DNA of 64,000 nt from contig JAHLTZ010000065.1 of the NCBI GenBank assembly GCA_025786725.1, positions 1 through 64,000 on the forward strand. Reading direction: 5' to 3'. The position numbers were made by a program, and so were the translations under genes. How positions within the stretch are numbered: the stretch's first letter is position 1; each line of letters opens with the position of its first letter. This document shows, piece by piece, positions 22,984 through 35,514 of the stretch. The notes below the pieces were generated by a model that was not told the origin of the DNA, did not search any database, and saw only the letters and a program-made list of their open reading frames with translations. Source of the stretch: Syncephalis fuscata (Eukaryota > Zoopagomycota > Zoopagomycetes > Zoopagales > Piptocephalidaceae).

Positions 22984-24281
22984 TACTTTGACTCCCACAT
23001 TTTGAGTCCTTAAAGCAAAAATTTGTTCCAATTCAAGTCGCACTGTTATGCATAACAAAACACAAGTACAGTGTCTTCATTTACCTACTTTGAAATTCAT
23101 GAGGCCGATCATTGCTGCTGGCCATGCGTAGAAACATCGATCGAATATTAATAAAAGCCATTGATCGCGATTCCATATCGTCCCGCAGTTGTTGTTGTTG
23201 TTGTTACTAGGTACAGTGTGGTTTCTTGCATCTGAATAGACTCTTCTATCGCCAATCTTGTACTGTTGCATTTTGGGCATATTTGCGATGTAAAATACTT
23301 ATTTATGATGACAAGAAGGTAGAACAACTAGTACTTCTGATGTTGACCATTGTCTTGAGCATTCTTGGTATCGACTTGGTAGGTGCAGTTTATTTGCCAA
23401 CCATTAATGAAGCAAATGGCCTTTACCATATGCAATAATGATATACTGAGTGTCTTCGCCAGGAAGATCTTGTGGCGACAGTTGTAACCAGAATATACGG
23501 CATGCCGTTGAGGTTACTTGAACAGGTGCTAATGTAAAATAAGAGAAATAAAGACTAGTGATTGAATATGTTCTTTATTGATGTTCAAATACACATGCTA
23601 TTTATATTGTTATGTTCGGCATTAGCATATAATGTATTACTGAATAGAGCAATAGGATAGTAATAAGAAAGATAATGAAATAAGTAAATAAAAATGTGGG
23701 AATTAAAGTATAGTAGAAACATTAAAGCCATTTAATATTAAAAGTCGTTGTTATAAAACATACTGCCAATAAATTACTAAGTGTAATAGGAAATACAATC
23801 AAAGTCAATGTTTCTTAAATACAAGTTTAGTCATAGAAAGTGTCATTATTTTAATAATAAAATGCAATTATATTCTAGAAGATGGAATAATAGACCAATA
23901 TTTTATATGAATAAATAAATGGTGCGATGTTAATGCCAGCAGAAACATGCACAGTATATTTAGTACAATAGCCAGTGGTGAACCAAGGCTTTCTGATTTT
24001 TTACCACCTATTATTATAAGAAATTAAACTGACGCTGTTGCATCAACATCATAATCAAATGCAACACTTTATTGCAGATAGCATGAACTACTATTTAATA
24101 TTTATTAACACATATCGGACATTGAAAATAGTGCTGATTAATTAACACTGATTAATGCAATTGAAGTTGATATGGCACTGCTTTATACATAGCACTTCTT
24201 AGTAATAAAAACTGATCGACGGTTTATTATTTGAATTACGGATCTTTTGTCCCCAGTTTGAGGATGGGGACGCAAAGTAAA
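22984..24281. mobile_element. TA-flanked inverted-repeat element, copy 2, with shared 3' extension
   Basis: Nearly identical to copy 1 over its whole length, including the extension 23711-24281. It lacks about 35 bp just inside the left end. The outer ends read TA/CTTTG at the left and CAAAG/TA at the right, so the longer 1.3-kb form also looks like a TA-bounded unit here. In copy 1 the right flank is GA. The near identity of copies 1 and 2 indicates a recent duplication. It ends 99 bp before the PEX10 start codon. Confidence 0.75.
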
Positions 24282-24380
24282 ATGGATTCGATAAATCAAT
24301 TAAAACTAATGAGGTATATTGCGTAGACATCATGTGTTTAAATGTAGAATATTGTTCATTTTTCCCTTTATTTGACGAGT

Positions 24381-25926
24381 ATGCCGTCATCAGTGCCTAG
24401 TAACAATCCACACGACGCCTCTGCAAGCAGTAGCACTGGCACAGTGGCTAATGTTCAGCTTCCTCGCTTCAACATTGCCTTTCCGGTGGCTGCTCAACCT
24501 GACATAAGCAAGTAATCATGGCTCATTAATGAATCAGAGCAGCAATTAACCAACTAACCTTCACGTCTATTTAGTTCGAGCTAATCAGAAAGATCTCTAC
24601 TACCGTACTCAGTTACAAGAAGGCATAGACTATGCATTTCGTGAAGCACTTGGTAACTAAAACGATATTTAAGAAATAGCGTGTTATCTAATCTATCGAA
24701 TCTATCGTTGAATCTACAAACTAGGCACGCGTCAGTTTTTACGATATCAATCAGAAATCCGCACCTTCTCAGACTTTTTGTATTACATACTAACCACACT
24801 GACTGGTAAGGGTATCGACAATAGTATTTCTGTATATATTGAATACCTATTCCAACTAGGCTCACAAACATTGGGCGAGGAATACTGCGACTTGCTACAA
24901 GTAGACGGAAAGCGACATGTTTATCCAGACTATAAGGTAAGCATGTTAACGAGTCAGTCTTTTACATTATGATAACTTTATTGTTTGAATAGAAACGTTT
25001 GCTCTCTATTCTTCTACAGCTTGGCTTTCCCTATGCCGTTACGAAAGGAATCGATCAATTTCGCCAGCGAGTATCGGCAGCCGAGAGACGTATAGTTAGT
25101 GGCCAAAGCAATGGTTAGTTATGATTTGTTATATGGCACATGAGCATTGTCTAACTTATAAATTAAACTAAATTAAACTAAAGCGAGCCCACAAGATGAG
25201 AAATGGGCCCAGTTAGGTAGATTATGGCTGGATCAAGTAAATTGGCTTTGGAAGGTTGTGTTTCATCCTATGCATTTAGCACTCTTCTATTTTGCAGGCG
25301 CTTATTATCATTTCTCAAAGCGACTAACCGGCATTCGATATGTGAGTATAGATAATACAAGTGCTTTAGTAATAACTAACAAATGGCTTTAGATATTTAC
25401 ACGACAGCTAGCACCTAATGAAGAACCAATGGGATACGAATTTATTGGTGTGCTTATGGTAATACAGCTGATTGTACGTGGTGCCATGTCTGTGCATCAA
25501 CGTCTTACAGCCACGACAACAGATGAGTCTAAGGAGAACAGTGTTGAAGGTGTTATTTCTGCAACGTAAGTTATAATAGATAGAGATTGAAGTAGCGTTA
25601 TAACTATCAATGCTATTAATGCTATTTAGAGAAACGGCCGAACAATTCAATGAGGATAACAATAATGAGTCGATTGCTATCGGCAGTGAAGAGATTAAAG
25701 AGCAAGCCAACTGTGCACTATGTCTTGCTCCTCGACAAGAAACAACTGCAACACCTTGTGGTCATATGTTCTGCTGGCTATGTATCTGTCAATGGTGTCA
25801 AACTAAAGTACGTGTAAATGACGAGTATATTAATTGATTGCATTAACAATGATACAATAGCCTGAATGTCCACTGTGCCGTCAACCAGCACCTTTATCGC
25901 ATTTATTTGTGATCCATAATACTTAA
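24381..25926 (+). CDS. PEX10: Peroxisome biogenesis RING E3 ligase PEX10
   Basis: Peroxisomal membrane RING protein; with PEX2 and PEX12 it ubiquitinates the PTS1 receptor PEX5 for recycling. ATG is 24381. After a Ser/Asn-rich start the exons give FPVAAQPDIIRANQKDLYY, LTTLTGSQTLGEEYCDLL (the conserved N-terminal PEX domain), several hydrophobic segments, a Glu/Asn-rich linker, then a C3HC4 RING: CALCLAPRQ...TPCGHMFCWLCICQWC + PECPLCRQ. It ends HLFVIHNT and TAA 25924-25926. The first intron (24508-24574) has a GC donor, which is required to form PDIIRANQKD. About seven introns, no frame break. Convergent with BET3, 125 bp apart. Confidence 0.94.
24508..24574 (+). other. GC-AG intron in PEX10
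   Basis: The donor is ATAA/GCAAGT and the acceptor TATTTAG, 67 nt. The join gives QPDIIRANQKD, conserved in PEX10. The alternative GT four bases later leads to a stop. Confidence 0.82.
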
Positions 25927-26051
25927 TCATTTGTTAACACGTATATCAAACAGTTTATAATAAACCATTTTTGTTTATATTTAGGTTTCTTTACAATATT
26001 TCGATGCATGTCGACAGTGAAAACCATTAAAACAAGCAAGCAAATAAACAA

Positions 26052-26819
<768 letters not shown>

Positions 26820-28106
26820 AGAGAATAAGTATGTGTGTGTGTTTAAACAAAAAAGTTAATGGCGTTTCAATAAAGTGGTTGAGTATAGAGAAGTAAATAA
26901 ATATTGGTATTTTGACATTAATAATGGCAATACTTATTGATCATTTACACTATGTCATCATGAACTAAAATGATCACACTATATCCAAGTAATATGGTGC
27001 TTTTTTTAACAATAGTCAACCAAGTTTGTGTACACATATACATTTAATTATATTGCTTATTATTGTACTATAAACGGTCATTTTAGTATAAAAGATTACA
27101 ATATACGAATAATATTTATTGATAAACGTATAGTAATTACTAATATTGTTTTGAGTTGTGTTTATTAATTTGGAAATCATTTTTATGTTTATCAGTATTT
27201 TCTTTGGCTTGTAACTACTAAATAGTTTAGACAATTAATATAAATAGCGACTAAAGACCTGCAAGTACTAATTTAATGCTATTTAAAAGGGTGTTTCTAT
27301 CCATAACATGCTTCAGTAGAATGTACTTTTGGCTATGCTAATCCACGGGTGGGTTATTACGTTTTAGATTAAGCATCACAATGAAACCACTACCTTATGT
27401 AGCAATAGTTCATTGTAAACATGATAGGCGTGCATGTTTCACTTGCTAAATTGAGCAAGCTTATTTTTTTAAATTGGCATTTATTCAATATAGAAATACA
27501 GACAACTACTATCTCGTTTGTAGTGCAGAACCAATATTCCATATAGCTCCGATAAAACCATGTTGATTCAAAACTCATGACAATTACAAAAGAAAACGCC
27601 AAATTAGTATAGACATGACCGGTAAAACATTTAACCAAACCGGAAGTTAAACTCAACTGCCTTATTAGATTGATTTTAATACTAATACAAATAAGTAATG
27701 CTATGATCAATACAACGATTTCTATATTTTATGCTTAACATGATGCATGTGCTTTTATAAATGCTGATATTAATCACAGTCTCAGCTATTGATAACTACG
27801 TGTAAGCTGTTCTTTTAATTAGCAGCGCAGCATGGCATTTGCACATGCTGTTATACTCCGTTATTTACTCCGATTAGCTTTTTTGTTTGTAGCACACTTT
27901 TTTGAATTCAGACATCCTGTTCTGTGTTTCCATGCAGTGCCAAAATACATTATGGGCTATTGTGATGGGTAGTGGATTCAAGTATTGAGCAACACTAACG
28001 CTTTAATGATCAAAAGTTTAATTCTTTATTACATCCAAAACGCATAACACTGGAATGGCGCCTCGGTGAATGAAATAACATGGGTCTTTTCCTATTAACA
28101 AATATA
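26820..28106. other. AT-rich intergenic region
   Basis: No supported gene. A 106-codon minus-strand frame at 27390-27710 is hydrophobic and Cys/Tyr-rich but lacks splice, family or codon-use support; it may be chance or a relic. Confidence 0.4.
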
Positions 28107-28487
28107 TTAGTTATACAATACAGTGCAATCAAACTGTTTACTAACCGTGTATATTTTGTGATAGAAATCGGTGGCTGCTTTCATATCAGCAATGCAGCGA
28201 TAGCCTACTTTTTTGCCATTCATGGTGCCAACATTGACACAACCATCACCAGCAATTGCCCAATTATCAAGTACAGTGGTTTTCCACGAATCGTTTAAAG
28301 TTAAACCCTTTGGGTGTTTCTTGGTTAATGTAGCAACACATTGTCCTCCTGTATTTCTTCTATATAGGTGTGGTAGAGTGCCAACAGATGATTCCTTGGA
28401 GCTGATCACGGCCGAGTCGGCTCCATTGTTCCCAGCAATGGCCAGAGCAGCGGTGAAAGCAAGGCAGGCAGTGGTGAAAGTACGCAT
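28107..28487 (-). CDS. Small secreted protein with signal peptide and dibasic processing site
   Basis: Single-exon gene, 126 residues. The N-terminus MRTFTTACLAFTAALAIAG is a typical signal peptide. A propeptide follows, ending HLYRR, a Kex2-like site near residue 44. The predicted mature part (about 80 residues) holds four Cys and one WAIAGDGCVN-type motif and ends CTVLYN. No family recognised. The plan of signal peptide, propeptide, Arg-Arg and Cys-containing mature domain resembles the microexon gene, but here it lies in one exon and there is no sequence similarity. A strong TATATAAAG box lies 117 nt upstream of the ATG. Possible roles include secreted effector or defence protein; unknown. 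Confidence 0.8.
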   Translation of the reverse strand: MRTFTTACLAFTAALAIAGNNGADSAVISSKESSVGTLPHLYRRNTGGQCVATLTKKHPKGLTLNDSWKTTVLDNWAIAGDGCVNVGTMNGKKVGYRCIADMKAATDFYHKIYTVSKQFDCTVLYN

Positions 28488-28603
28488 GGTGACCGTCTAG
28501 TGGAAGTGCGTTCAGTGTAGTCGTTAAGCTTGAAAAGAACAAGTTTATAATTGAGAATTGAAGTGAGGATGCAGATATTGGGCCAAACGACACTTCAATG
28601 CCT

Positions 28604-28612
28604 CTTTATATA
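28604..28612 (-). promoter_or_regulatory. TATA box of the small secreted protein gene
   Basis: TATATAAAG on the minus strand, 117 nt before the start codon, followed by a pyrimidine-rich leader. A canonical TATA box at this distance suggests high or regulated expression. Confidence 0.6.
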
Positions 28613-28815
28613 CTATTATTGCTCGAATGGGTTGGTGCTGTAAAATGATGCTGCTTTGTTTTTCCAGTCAATTTAGAAGCGGAGCTAGTAATGTACTGCA
28701 CGTGGTAGATAGATCGCTGAAAATGCTCAGATTGATAGCGAGTGTTTTGAAATAGCCAGCATATTGTAAATCATTTAATCTTATCACAGTTCTGGTATTG
28801 CTTTCAAACCGGTCA

Positions 28816-29605
28816 AGGTGAGACGTAGTCATATACCACGTGTTTATTTAACAAATGCAAAATAAAAAATGCCACAAACGAATGATAAGAAATCACGATA
28901 GCCAATTGTGTATTTTTTAGTATTACTTGGCTTATTTGCTCTGATAATTGGTGATACAACAACGCATTGCTATAGAAAGAGACATCACATATAATGTGTG
29001 GTTGAAAGCATAGACTATTTACCAACTTGAGCTTGAAACATTTGAAATTGGCTACTGGAGGGTAAATAGTAATACAAAAGTTGATTTACCATCTCCTTGA
29101 TGCCATTGTAATGGCAAAATAAGAGTGGCAATGGCGAAACGACACGTTGCGAAAGTTGTGGTCCCAAATTATTCACGTTAACTTGAAATAATACCGATAT
29201 ATCGGCGTACATGTGCTTGATAGCAAACGTTTTGCTGCTTTGGTAGGAGGGTAAAGCGCTTTCTGTTTTAAAACCACGACTGTAAACGGGATAGCGAAGG
29301 TGAACACTGAGTTTGCAGTCTTATTTCGGTGGTCATGGCCATTTAGTTGGATGATTTTTGGTTATTGTTTCAAATGGCAAAATGCATCAATACTTTTACC
29401 GGATTGGAAATGCTGAAAAGGAAACCTGTGCATGTAAATAACGCAACGGCCAATTGTTGTTTAGCCTCATAAACGAGGTCTGAAGGGGAGGGGGAATAAT
29501 TACTGAAACCAAGTCATCTAGAATCACACAAACCTTTAGTAATAACTTGTATTGAAAACCCAAAATGCTGAAACACAAACACAATATGCCGAATAACAGA
29601 TGCAA
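28816..29605 (-). CDS. Orphan ER/membrane-type protein, exon model uncertain
   Basis: A coherent protein can be followed on the minus strand. A hydrophobic start near 29605 (MHLLFGILCLCFSIL) looks like a signal peptide. A middle exon at about 29320-29030 contains SVHLRYPVYSRGFKTES, MYADISVLFQVNVNNLGPQL and VSPLPLLFCHYNGIKEMV. A last exon (about 28970-28816) has a hydrophobic segment AIVISYHSFVAFFILHLL and ends YDYVSP and TGA. The middle exon joins to the last only if one base is missing at the GG by the donor near 29028, as elsewhere in this window. The HLRYP plus PLPLLF pattern faintly recalls PIG-X/Pbn1 (GPI-mannosyltransferase partner), but this is weak and should not be used as a name. 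Confidence 0.35.
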
Positions 29606-30257
29606 AACTTTTACACTGGTAAACCAAATTGCGTTTTATTACTATTAACTAATACGTTTTAAACCACATTTCTTATCTATTGCGTGCTCTGTTCACACTT
29701 TTACGTTAATCATATGCATAAACACAACGTGATTGTTTATTGGCTCCACTATGCTCATATGACCATAATAAATATCATCCTTGTGCCAATATGTATATTT
29801 CACGTGCTCATCTTTGTTGCTGCATGCAACTTCAATATGCTGATAGTACATTATACTGAAAACGTATAGATATTTAATTAATAAATTAATACAATCTATT
29901 AGTCATTATAGTAATGAAAAATATATAACATTCGATCAAATGTGATGTTAAAGTAATATATGAATATAATCAGTTGTGGTTTTTTAATTTCATTTAGCTG
30001 ATACACATGGGGGCACAAAACCAGTTACTGCCTGACTTACTCGTAGGTTAGTGGCAGATACCACATGAATAACAGGCTTTGGGAGTCGTCTTGTGACAAT
30101 ACTACAACTGAGTAAGGCCTTATCATGAGCGGTTGAGCTATACCTCAGTTATAAGGTAGCCAAAAGTTGATGCATCACACAGTATTCTTTTGCACGCCTC
30201 GCCTTTAATCGATCACATATATCGTTTTATTTGGCATACAATTATTTGCCGTATATT
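29606..30257. other. Intergenic, no gene seen
   Basis: AT-rich at both ends; 30000-30190 is less AT-rich but no open frame, tRNA or repeat could be supported there. Confidence 0.4.
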
Positions 30258-32269
30258 ATGACCCAGCATCAGCATATCCATTATAGCATAAATCTTTATA
30301 GTATGAATCTCGTTATTCGATTGTGGTTTGGTCTATGGTTTGTTAGCGCCGTTTGTGCTTCAGTTACATTCGAAGTAAACAATCAAACATTTACTTATCC
30401 AACTTATGATCCGTATGGTGTTCAATTGGACCCATACACCGCTACTGGCATTCTGGTGATGCCATCATTTCAACCAAATACTCAGTGTACTTTGCAACTG
30501 AATGAAACGCAGCTGGCTGCTATCAAACCAAATAGTTCATCCACACCGCCATCGTCTACGATCATAGTCATCGATGATAAAGAGGCATATGCTCATAACT
30601 GTTTAACTGTGGCCAATGTAAGTCAAAAATAGCTGTTTAAAGCATCTTGCTTATATCATAAAGACATGTCGAGTGGCTGCTCAGTATGGTCGACAGCTGG
30701 AAAAACTTGGATGGCCGTCTGTTAGTACAGCATTATACTTGCTTAGTAGAATTAAAAAAGGCGATGCCGGTGGACCTTACTCGGTGGAATACTCAAGTCA
30801 GTCATCAAGCATTCCAGACGGTAGACCTGAACTGGCCATGGCCATGGTACCATACAAATACTATGATGAAGTCAGCAGTTTGCTAAAACGAGTAAACGGC
30901 CCACTCTACGCAACAATAAAAGAAGGTAATAGTATAAATGTGTTGATTGTATTAATTCTGACACTAAATAAACAGAGACTGGCCCATGGAATGAAATGCT
31001 ATTTTCAAATGGATATCAAGCGTTTTTATGGATTGTTTTTACTATCCATACAATATTTATTTTGTGGTCATTGGCCACCATTACTTTGCTGCGGCTTACA
31101 AATAATCTATGGGCTGAATGGCGTACGTATGTGTTTATAACCGGCATCATAGCATTAACATGTAAGTACACCATAAACGTATGCAATAACAAAGCTAACA
31201 TCAGGTGTACAGTATTTACAATAACAATACCGATGGATAGTACAACATTTGCGTACAAGCAAATCCGTGGTGTTAGCGCGCTTTTGTTTAATACAGCATT
31301 TTACTTATTGTCGCTTATATGGTAAGTTTTAGAATGCACTATAATGCACAGTATATTCACTGTAGCTTTATACACATTTAGGTGCTCAATATATGTTGCT
31401 GTTACAATAAACCGCAGCGTTCTCGTCATTCGAATCATTGTTTATATTTCGCTTATTATACAGACACCATTACAAATTATAAAATCGCTGTCCTATTTCT
31501 TACCACTTCATTTTACGGCAAACTTCTGGCCTATATCCAATTATATTGGCATGTCATTGCGAATTATAGCATCATTGCTGTTTTTCTATTATGGTAAGTC
31601 ATACTAATTTAATAAGCACAAATTGTCTAACAATAGTCAAGGTTTTCATTTTATTGGAGAATAAACGAATATTCCGACAATGCGACTACACGCAAAGCAT
31701 TTACTCAAGTAAGTATGCATATATAAATGAACGAATTAGCGATTAACAATATAAATTGCTTATAGTTGAGTCGTACGGCATTTGCATGCTCGTTTGGATT
31801 TCTGGTCAATGCAAGCACCAATACAATGCCTCTTTTTTACGATGCCAGATATACAATTCCAGGAGTTGTAGCCTATGTAGTTATTGGCGTTATCAATAAT
31901 ATGGTTGGAGCAATTGTATTGCAATCAGAACTTGGCTTACGCATGCCATTAAAGATTACAAACGCCAATCAATGCAGTCACTTTTTAGATGTATTTGCGC
32001 TGTATCGTTTATGGAGGGAATCCGGTAAAGAAAACGTAGACGGTATGAGCACTCAATCGCTTAAGCATGCAAATGATAACATGGGTTCAGCGTCATTAAG
32101 CTCAACTTATCCAGCACAAATGTCCAACTCATCTAAAACTGCTGTTCAAAACAAAGAAGAAGATAGGTTTGCAGTTGCTAGTAGTTTTCTTCAAAGCGGT
32201 GGCTATGGAAATATACATCCACATTTATTATCAAGTGAAATGGAAACGATAATTGATGAAGAAGAATGA
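30258..32269 (+). CDS. Seven-transmembrane protein with luminal/extracellular N-domain, paralogue 1
   Basis: First of three paralogues in the window. Signal peptide from MNLVIRLWFGLWFVSAVCA (ATG 30258 or, better, 30303). The N-domain has FTYPTYDPYGVQLDPYTATG, a CTLQL motif, a hydrophobic strand IIVIDD, a second Cys and DAGGPYSVEY. A conserved ETGPWNEMLF leads into about seven membrane helices (first FLWIVFTIHTIFILWSLAT; last VVAYVVIGVINNMVGAIVL), then GLRMP and a hydrophilic tail ending IDEEE. About seven exons. Just after the fifth helix the frame breaks in a T4 run near 31643; one extra T would give the join expected from paralogue 3. No named family recognised. The plan of soluble N-domain plus seven helices suggests a receptor or sorting protein; inference only. 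Confidence 0.75.
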
Positions 32270-32601
32270 TTTGAATTATGATTAAATTAATTACTTTATT
32301 TAATTAATGTAATAAACAATTTAATAAAAATATAATGTTTAATATTAGTATTACGATTCAATATTATTCTTTAGCTTCTTTTTTACACATCATAATAGCT
32401 ATAACATATAAAGTAAAAGCATATTAATTACATAACTAAATAGTTTTTTGTCCTTTGAATTCAATAAATTTTATTACTATATTTGATTTGATATAATAAC
32501 ACTGTACAAATTTAGTTTCATAATTAACAGCCAAGGCGGCAGTCCTATATCTCACTTCTTTACTATCCACCCTTTTGCTTATCAGCAGTTTATTTAGTAC
32601 A

Positions 32602-35323
32602 ATGACACTGTGTGCCAACAAAGACTTTATTGTGCATCAACTTCGTATCAATTATCTGCGACATGTAGAAGATAGAACTGCTGATCGCGTGTTCAGCTTT
32701 GTCCCAGAGGAGGAATTACTGCGGAATCCGTTTATTCGGGCCTGCGACGATCCATTTGCTGAGATGGCAGTCTGTTACTCGCCCGACTTGGCCAGTGTGC
32801 TCCAGCAGCGCATGAGCACGGATTTTATGGGTCCTAATGGCCGAAGACGCTCGTCAGTACGTCGTAATCTAAGAAGCGGCTCTGTTAATCGCAATAGCAC
32901 TAGCGGACAGCGTATCAGAAATCCAACACTGGCACGACGCAATGACCGGTCCCAAACAAAAGAGCAGGAAATTGACCAGGACGAAATGGATATTGAAAAG
33001 CCCGTCAATCGGTTAGTACTAAGCAGTTGATGGATAAATTCCAAACTAAACTTAATGCTACTGTGGAATACTACTACAGCAAACCTTTATTTACGAAACG
33101 GCGAATACAACATGGTTCTATTACAACAGACGGTCAAGCTACAGATACGTCATCGCTTTCAATGGATGCAAGTGGTGGACAAGATAGGCGTAACAATGAC
33201 CCTCGAATCATAAGCCGAACAAGACCGCCTACACTTCGTCAACCAGGCTTACCGGCAGTGCCCGAAACACAGGCGCTAACTACAAATAGAGCTGATCCAG
33301 TTGTCAATTACGACATTCTTATGGATAGCAATACTGTGTCTAACACAATAAATAGCGAGCAGACTGATCTGGCCCAATCGCCATGGTCACTATCTGCTAG
33401 CAGTACACCAACAGCACAAGTTAGCAATGTTAAATCAGCGCTTACTGCCATGATCAATTTACGGCGCAGTGTTGTCAACAATCCATTGGCCGCCGAATAT
33501 GCATCAGTGGTACGTATATTAAATATAATAATATTTAGTTTATTAATTAATGTGCATATATATACTAGGGTGGTACCGGTATTGATGTTATACCACTTAA
33601 GATCTGGTTGCCGCACTCTGACGAACCAAATAAGCCAATGTCGATTTGTGTCAAGAAAGATGCCAGTGTCGAGGATGTTGTTGGTTATGTGCTCTATCAG
33701 TACGTTGATCAAAAACGCCAGCCAAGTCTTGAAGGAAAATTAAGCATTATTTTTTGGAATATGCGTATTGTTGAAGATGATGGTGAAATTGATGAGGATC
33801 TTCCCGGTATGTAACTATAACCAATTGCATAATATAATATAATACATTATTTTAATTAATGTTCATTTAGCATTGGAACGAGGACGTCAAATTCAAAAGT
33901 TCGATTTTGGCGAATTTGCATTGTGTCAAGCGACAGCAGAACAAGGTAAATAATAATATATGATGTAGCACAAAGCATCTACTTACTAATATATTGGCGA
34001 TAGTCAAGACAAATGAGCAAGCACTGCGTCTACATAAGCCAAGCAAGGCTGAACTCATTGTACCGATGATTAATACAAACGCTGTGCCATCATTCAATAC
34101 TTATGGACAAGCAGGATCGAGTACGGGTACAGGTGCCAAGGCCGATACACTCAATGCACGTTGGGTAGCCATACAGGTGCTGGTAATAAAAATACACTGA
34201 CTGTGGATACCACAAACACCGCAGCAGGACACGCATTACAAACCAAAGCATCCAATGTCAGTCTAAGACCACCGGGGACACCATCAGATGCAGGACCACA
34301 GCGTGATCTTATGATCCATTTGCATAACACGTTGATTGGTTATCATACTACTTCGATATCTGTTCAATTGAATGTGCCATTTGCCGATGTTTTGGTCGAT
34401 ATTTGTCGGCGATGGAAACTTGAACCGCGTGAATATGCGCTTAAATTTCTTGATACAAAGACAGATGTACCCAGCGAAACAACACTTGAACAGCTACCGG
34501 ATCTAACCGAACTGGCCTTAATGAAGAAAGGCAGTCGAGCCAGTGGTAAGTAATCTTACACTTTGCAGTTTATATTTTATTAAATGGCTAATTAATATGT
34601 GTATTGACTAGGTGAATTTGCCTTTTCTACACCAAGTGATCACCATCGCATATCTCGAGCCAAGCCAAAGATTAATATAACAAATGGACTACCATTTATG
34701 TATCAGGTATGGCTGGCCGTCAAATTGATTTATGCACTAGTTATAACACGAATGATTGAATAGCGATTTACGGTAACACGCCGTATGCCGATGTTAGTTG
34801 GCCGTCACGAACGAATCCTGGCAATTGATGGTGAATATATTCACATTATGCCACCGGAGAATCGTAATATGTTTGATAAAATGAAAACTACCGTAAGCTA
34901 CTAAGGCAGAGCAAGACAAATGGTAAACTAATTAGTATATCCATAGTCATCATATCATATTAGCTCTGTACTTTCGTGCAAACAGCACGGCAAAATATCG
35001 ACCAAGTTCAAGCTAGTTGTTTATCGAGATCGAGATGTCAAAACATACGATTTCGATGGTGCCACCGAGGAAGATGCTGGTAAGTGGAATAATCGATAAT
35101 ATACAATAAATTGTGAATACCAATAATTAATATAATTAATATAGTGGAGATTTGTGCACGCATTAATTTCTTAATGCGACTTCATCGTGGTGAATCGCCA
35201 TCAGCTGCGGCTATTAATCCGGCTGTGGGCGGTAAAGGTGCACCGGCCAATGTTGTTCATGCCAATTCTGGCTTTATGCTGGTACAGCGAGAAGATGCTT
35301 CGTATGACTTTCAATGGTTTTAA
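32602..35323 (+). CDS. SIN1: SIN1/AVO1, TORC2 subunit
   Basis: Stress-activated MAP kinase interacting protein 1; in TORC2 it recruits AGC-kinase substrates. ATG 32602 gives MTLCANKDFIVHQLRINYL. A disordered Ser/Arg-rich N-region is followed by the CRIM domain after AAEYASV (about 33490-33960: LKIWLPHSDEPNKPMSICV, SVEDVVGYVLYQY, NMRIVEDDGEIDEDLP, ALERGRQIQKFDFGEF). Next is a Ras-binding-like domain (about 34300-34550: SVQLNVPFADVLVDICRRW). A C-terminal PH domain (about 34690-35170: RFTVTRRMPMLVGRHERIL, VYRDRDVKTYDFDG, ICARINFLMRLH) ends DFQWF and TAA. About seven exons. One-base breaks lie near 33022 and 34163 (GGG run). Between paralogue 1 (same strand) and the convergent pseudokinase. Confidence 0.9.
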
Positions 35324-35514
35324 TTGCTTCGTCTATGTGCGCAATGCTTTGATTATTGCTGTTTTGATTATAAATTGTATTTTTTTACGATAAACAGGTT
35401 TACAATGACATCTATCTATTGATGACAAACTGCATTAACTAATTATATAGAAAGACGTAGCGTTTATTTATTTAACGTAAACTATCATATAATCAATAAA
35501 CGCTATTGTAGTAG

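Noticed and set aside
30000-30190. tRNA or other structured RNA in a less AT-rich patch
   Set aside because: No A/B-box pair with correct spacing and no cloverleaf could be drawn by eye.
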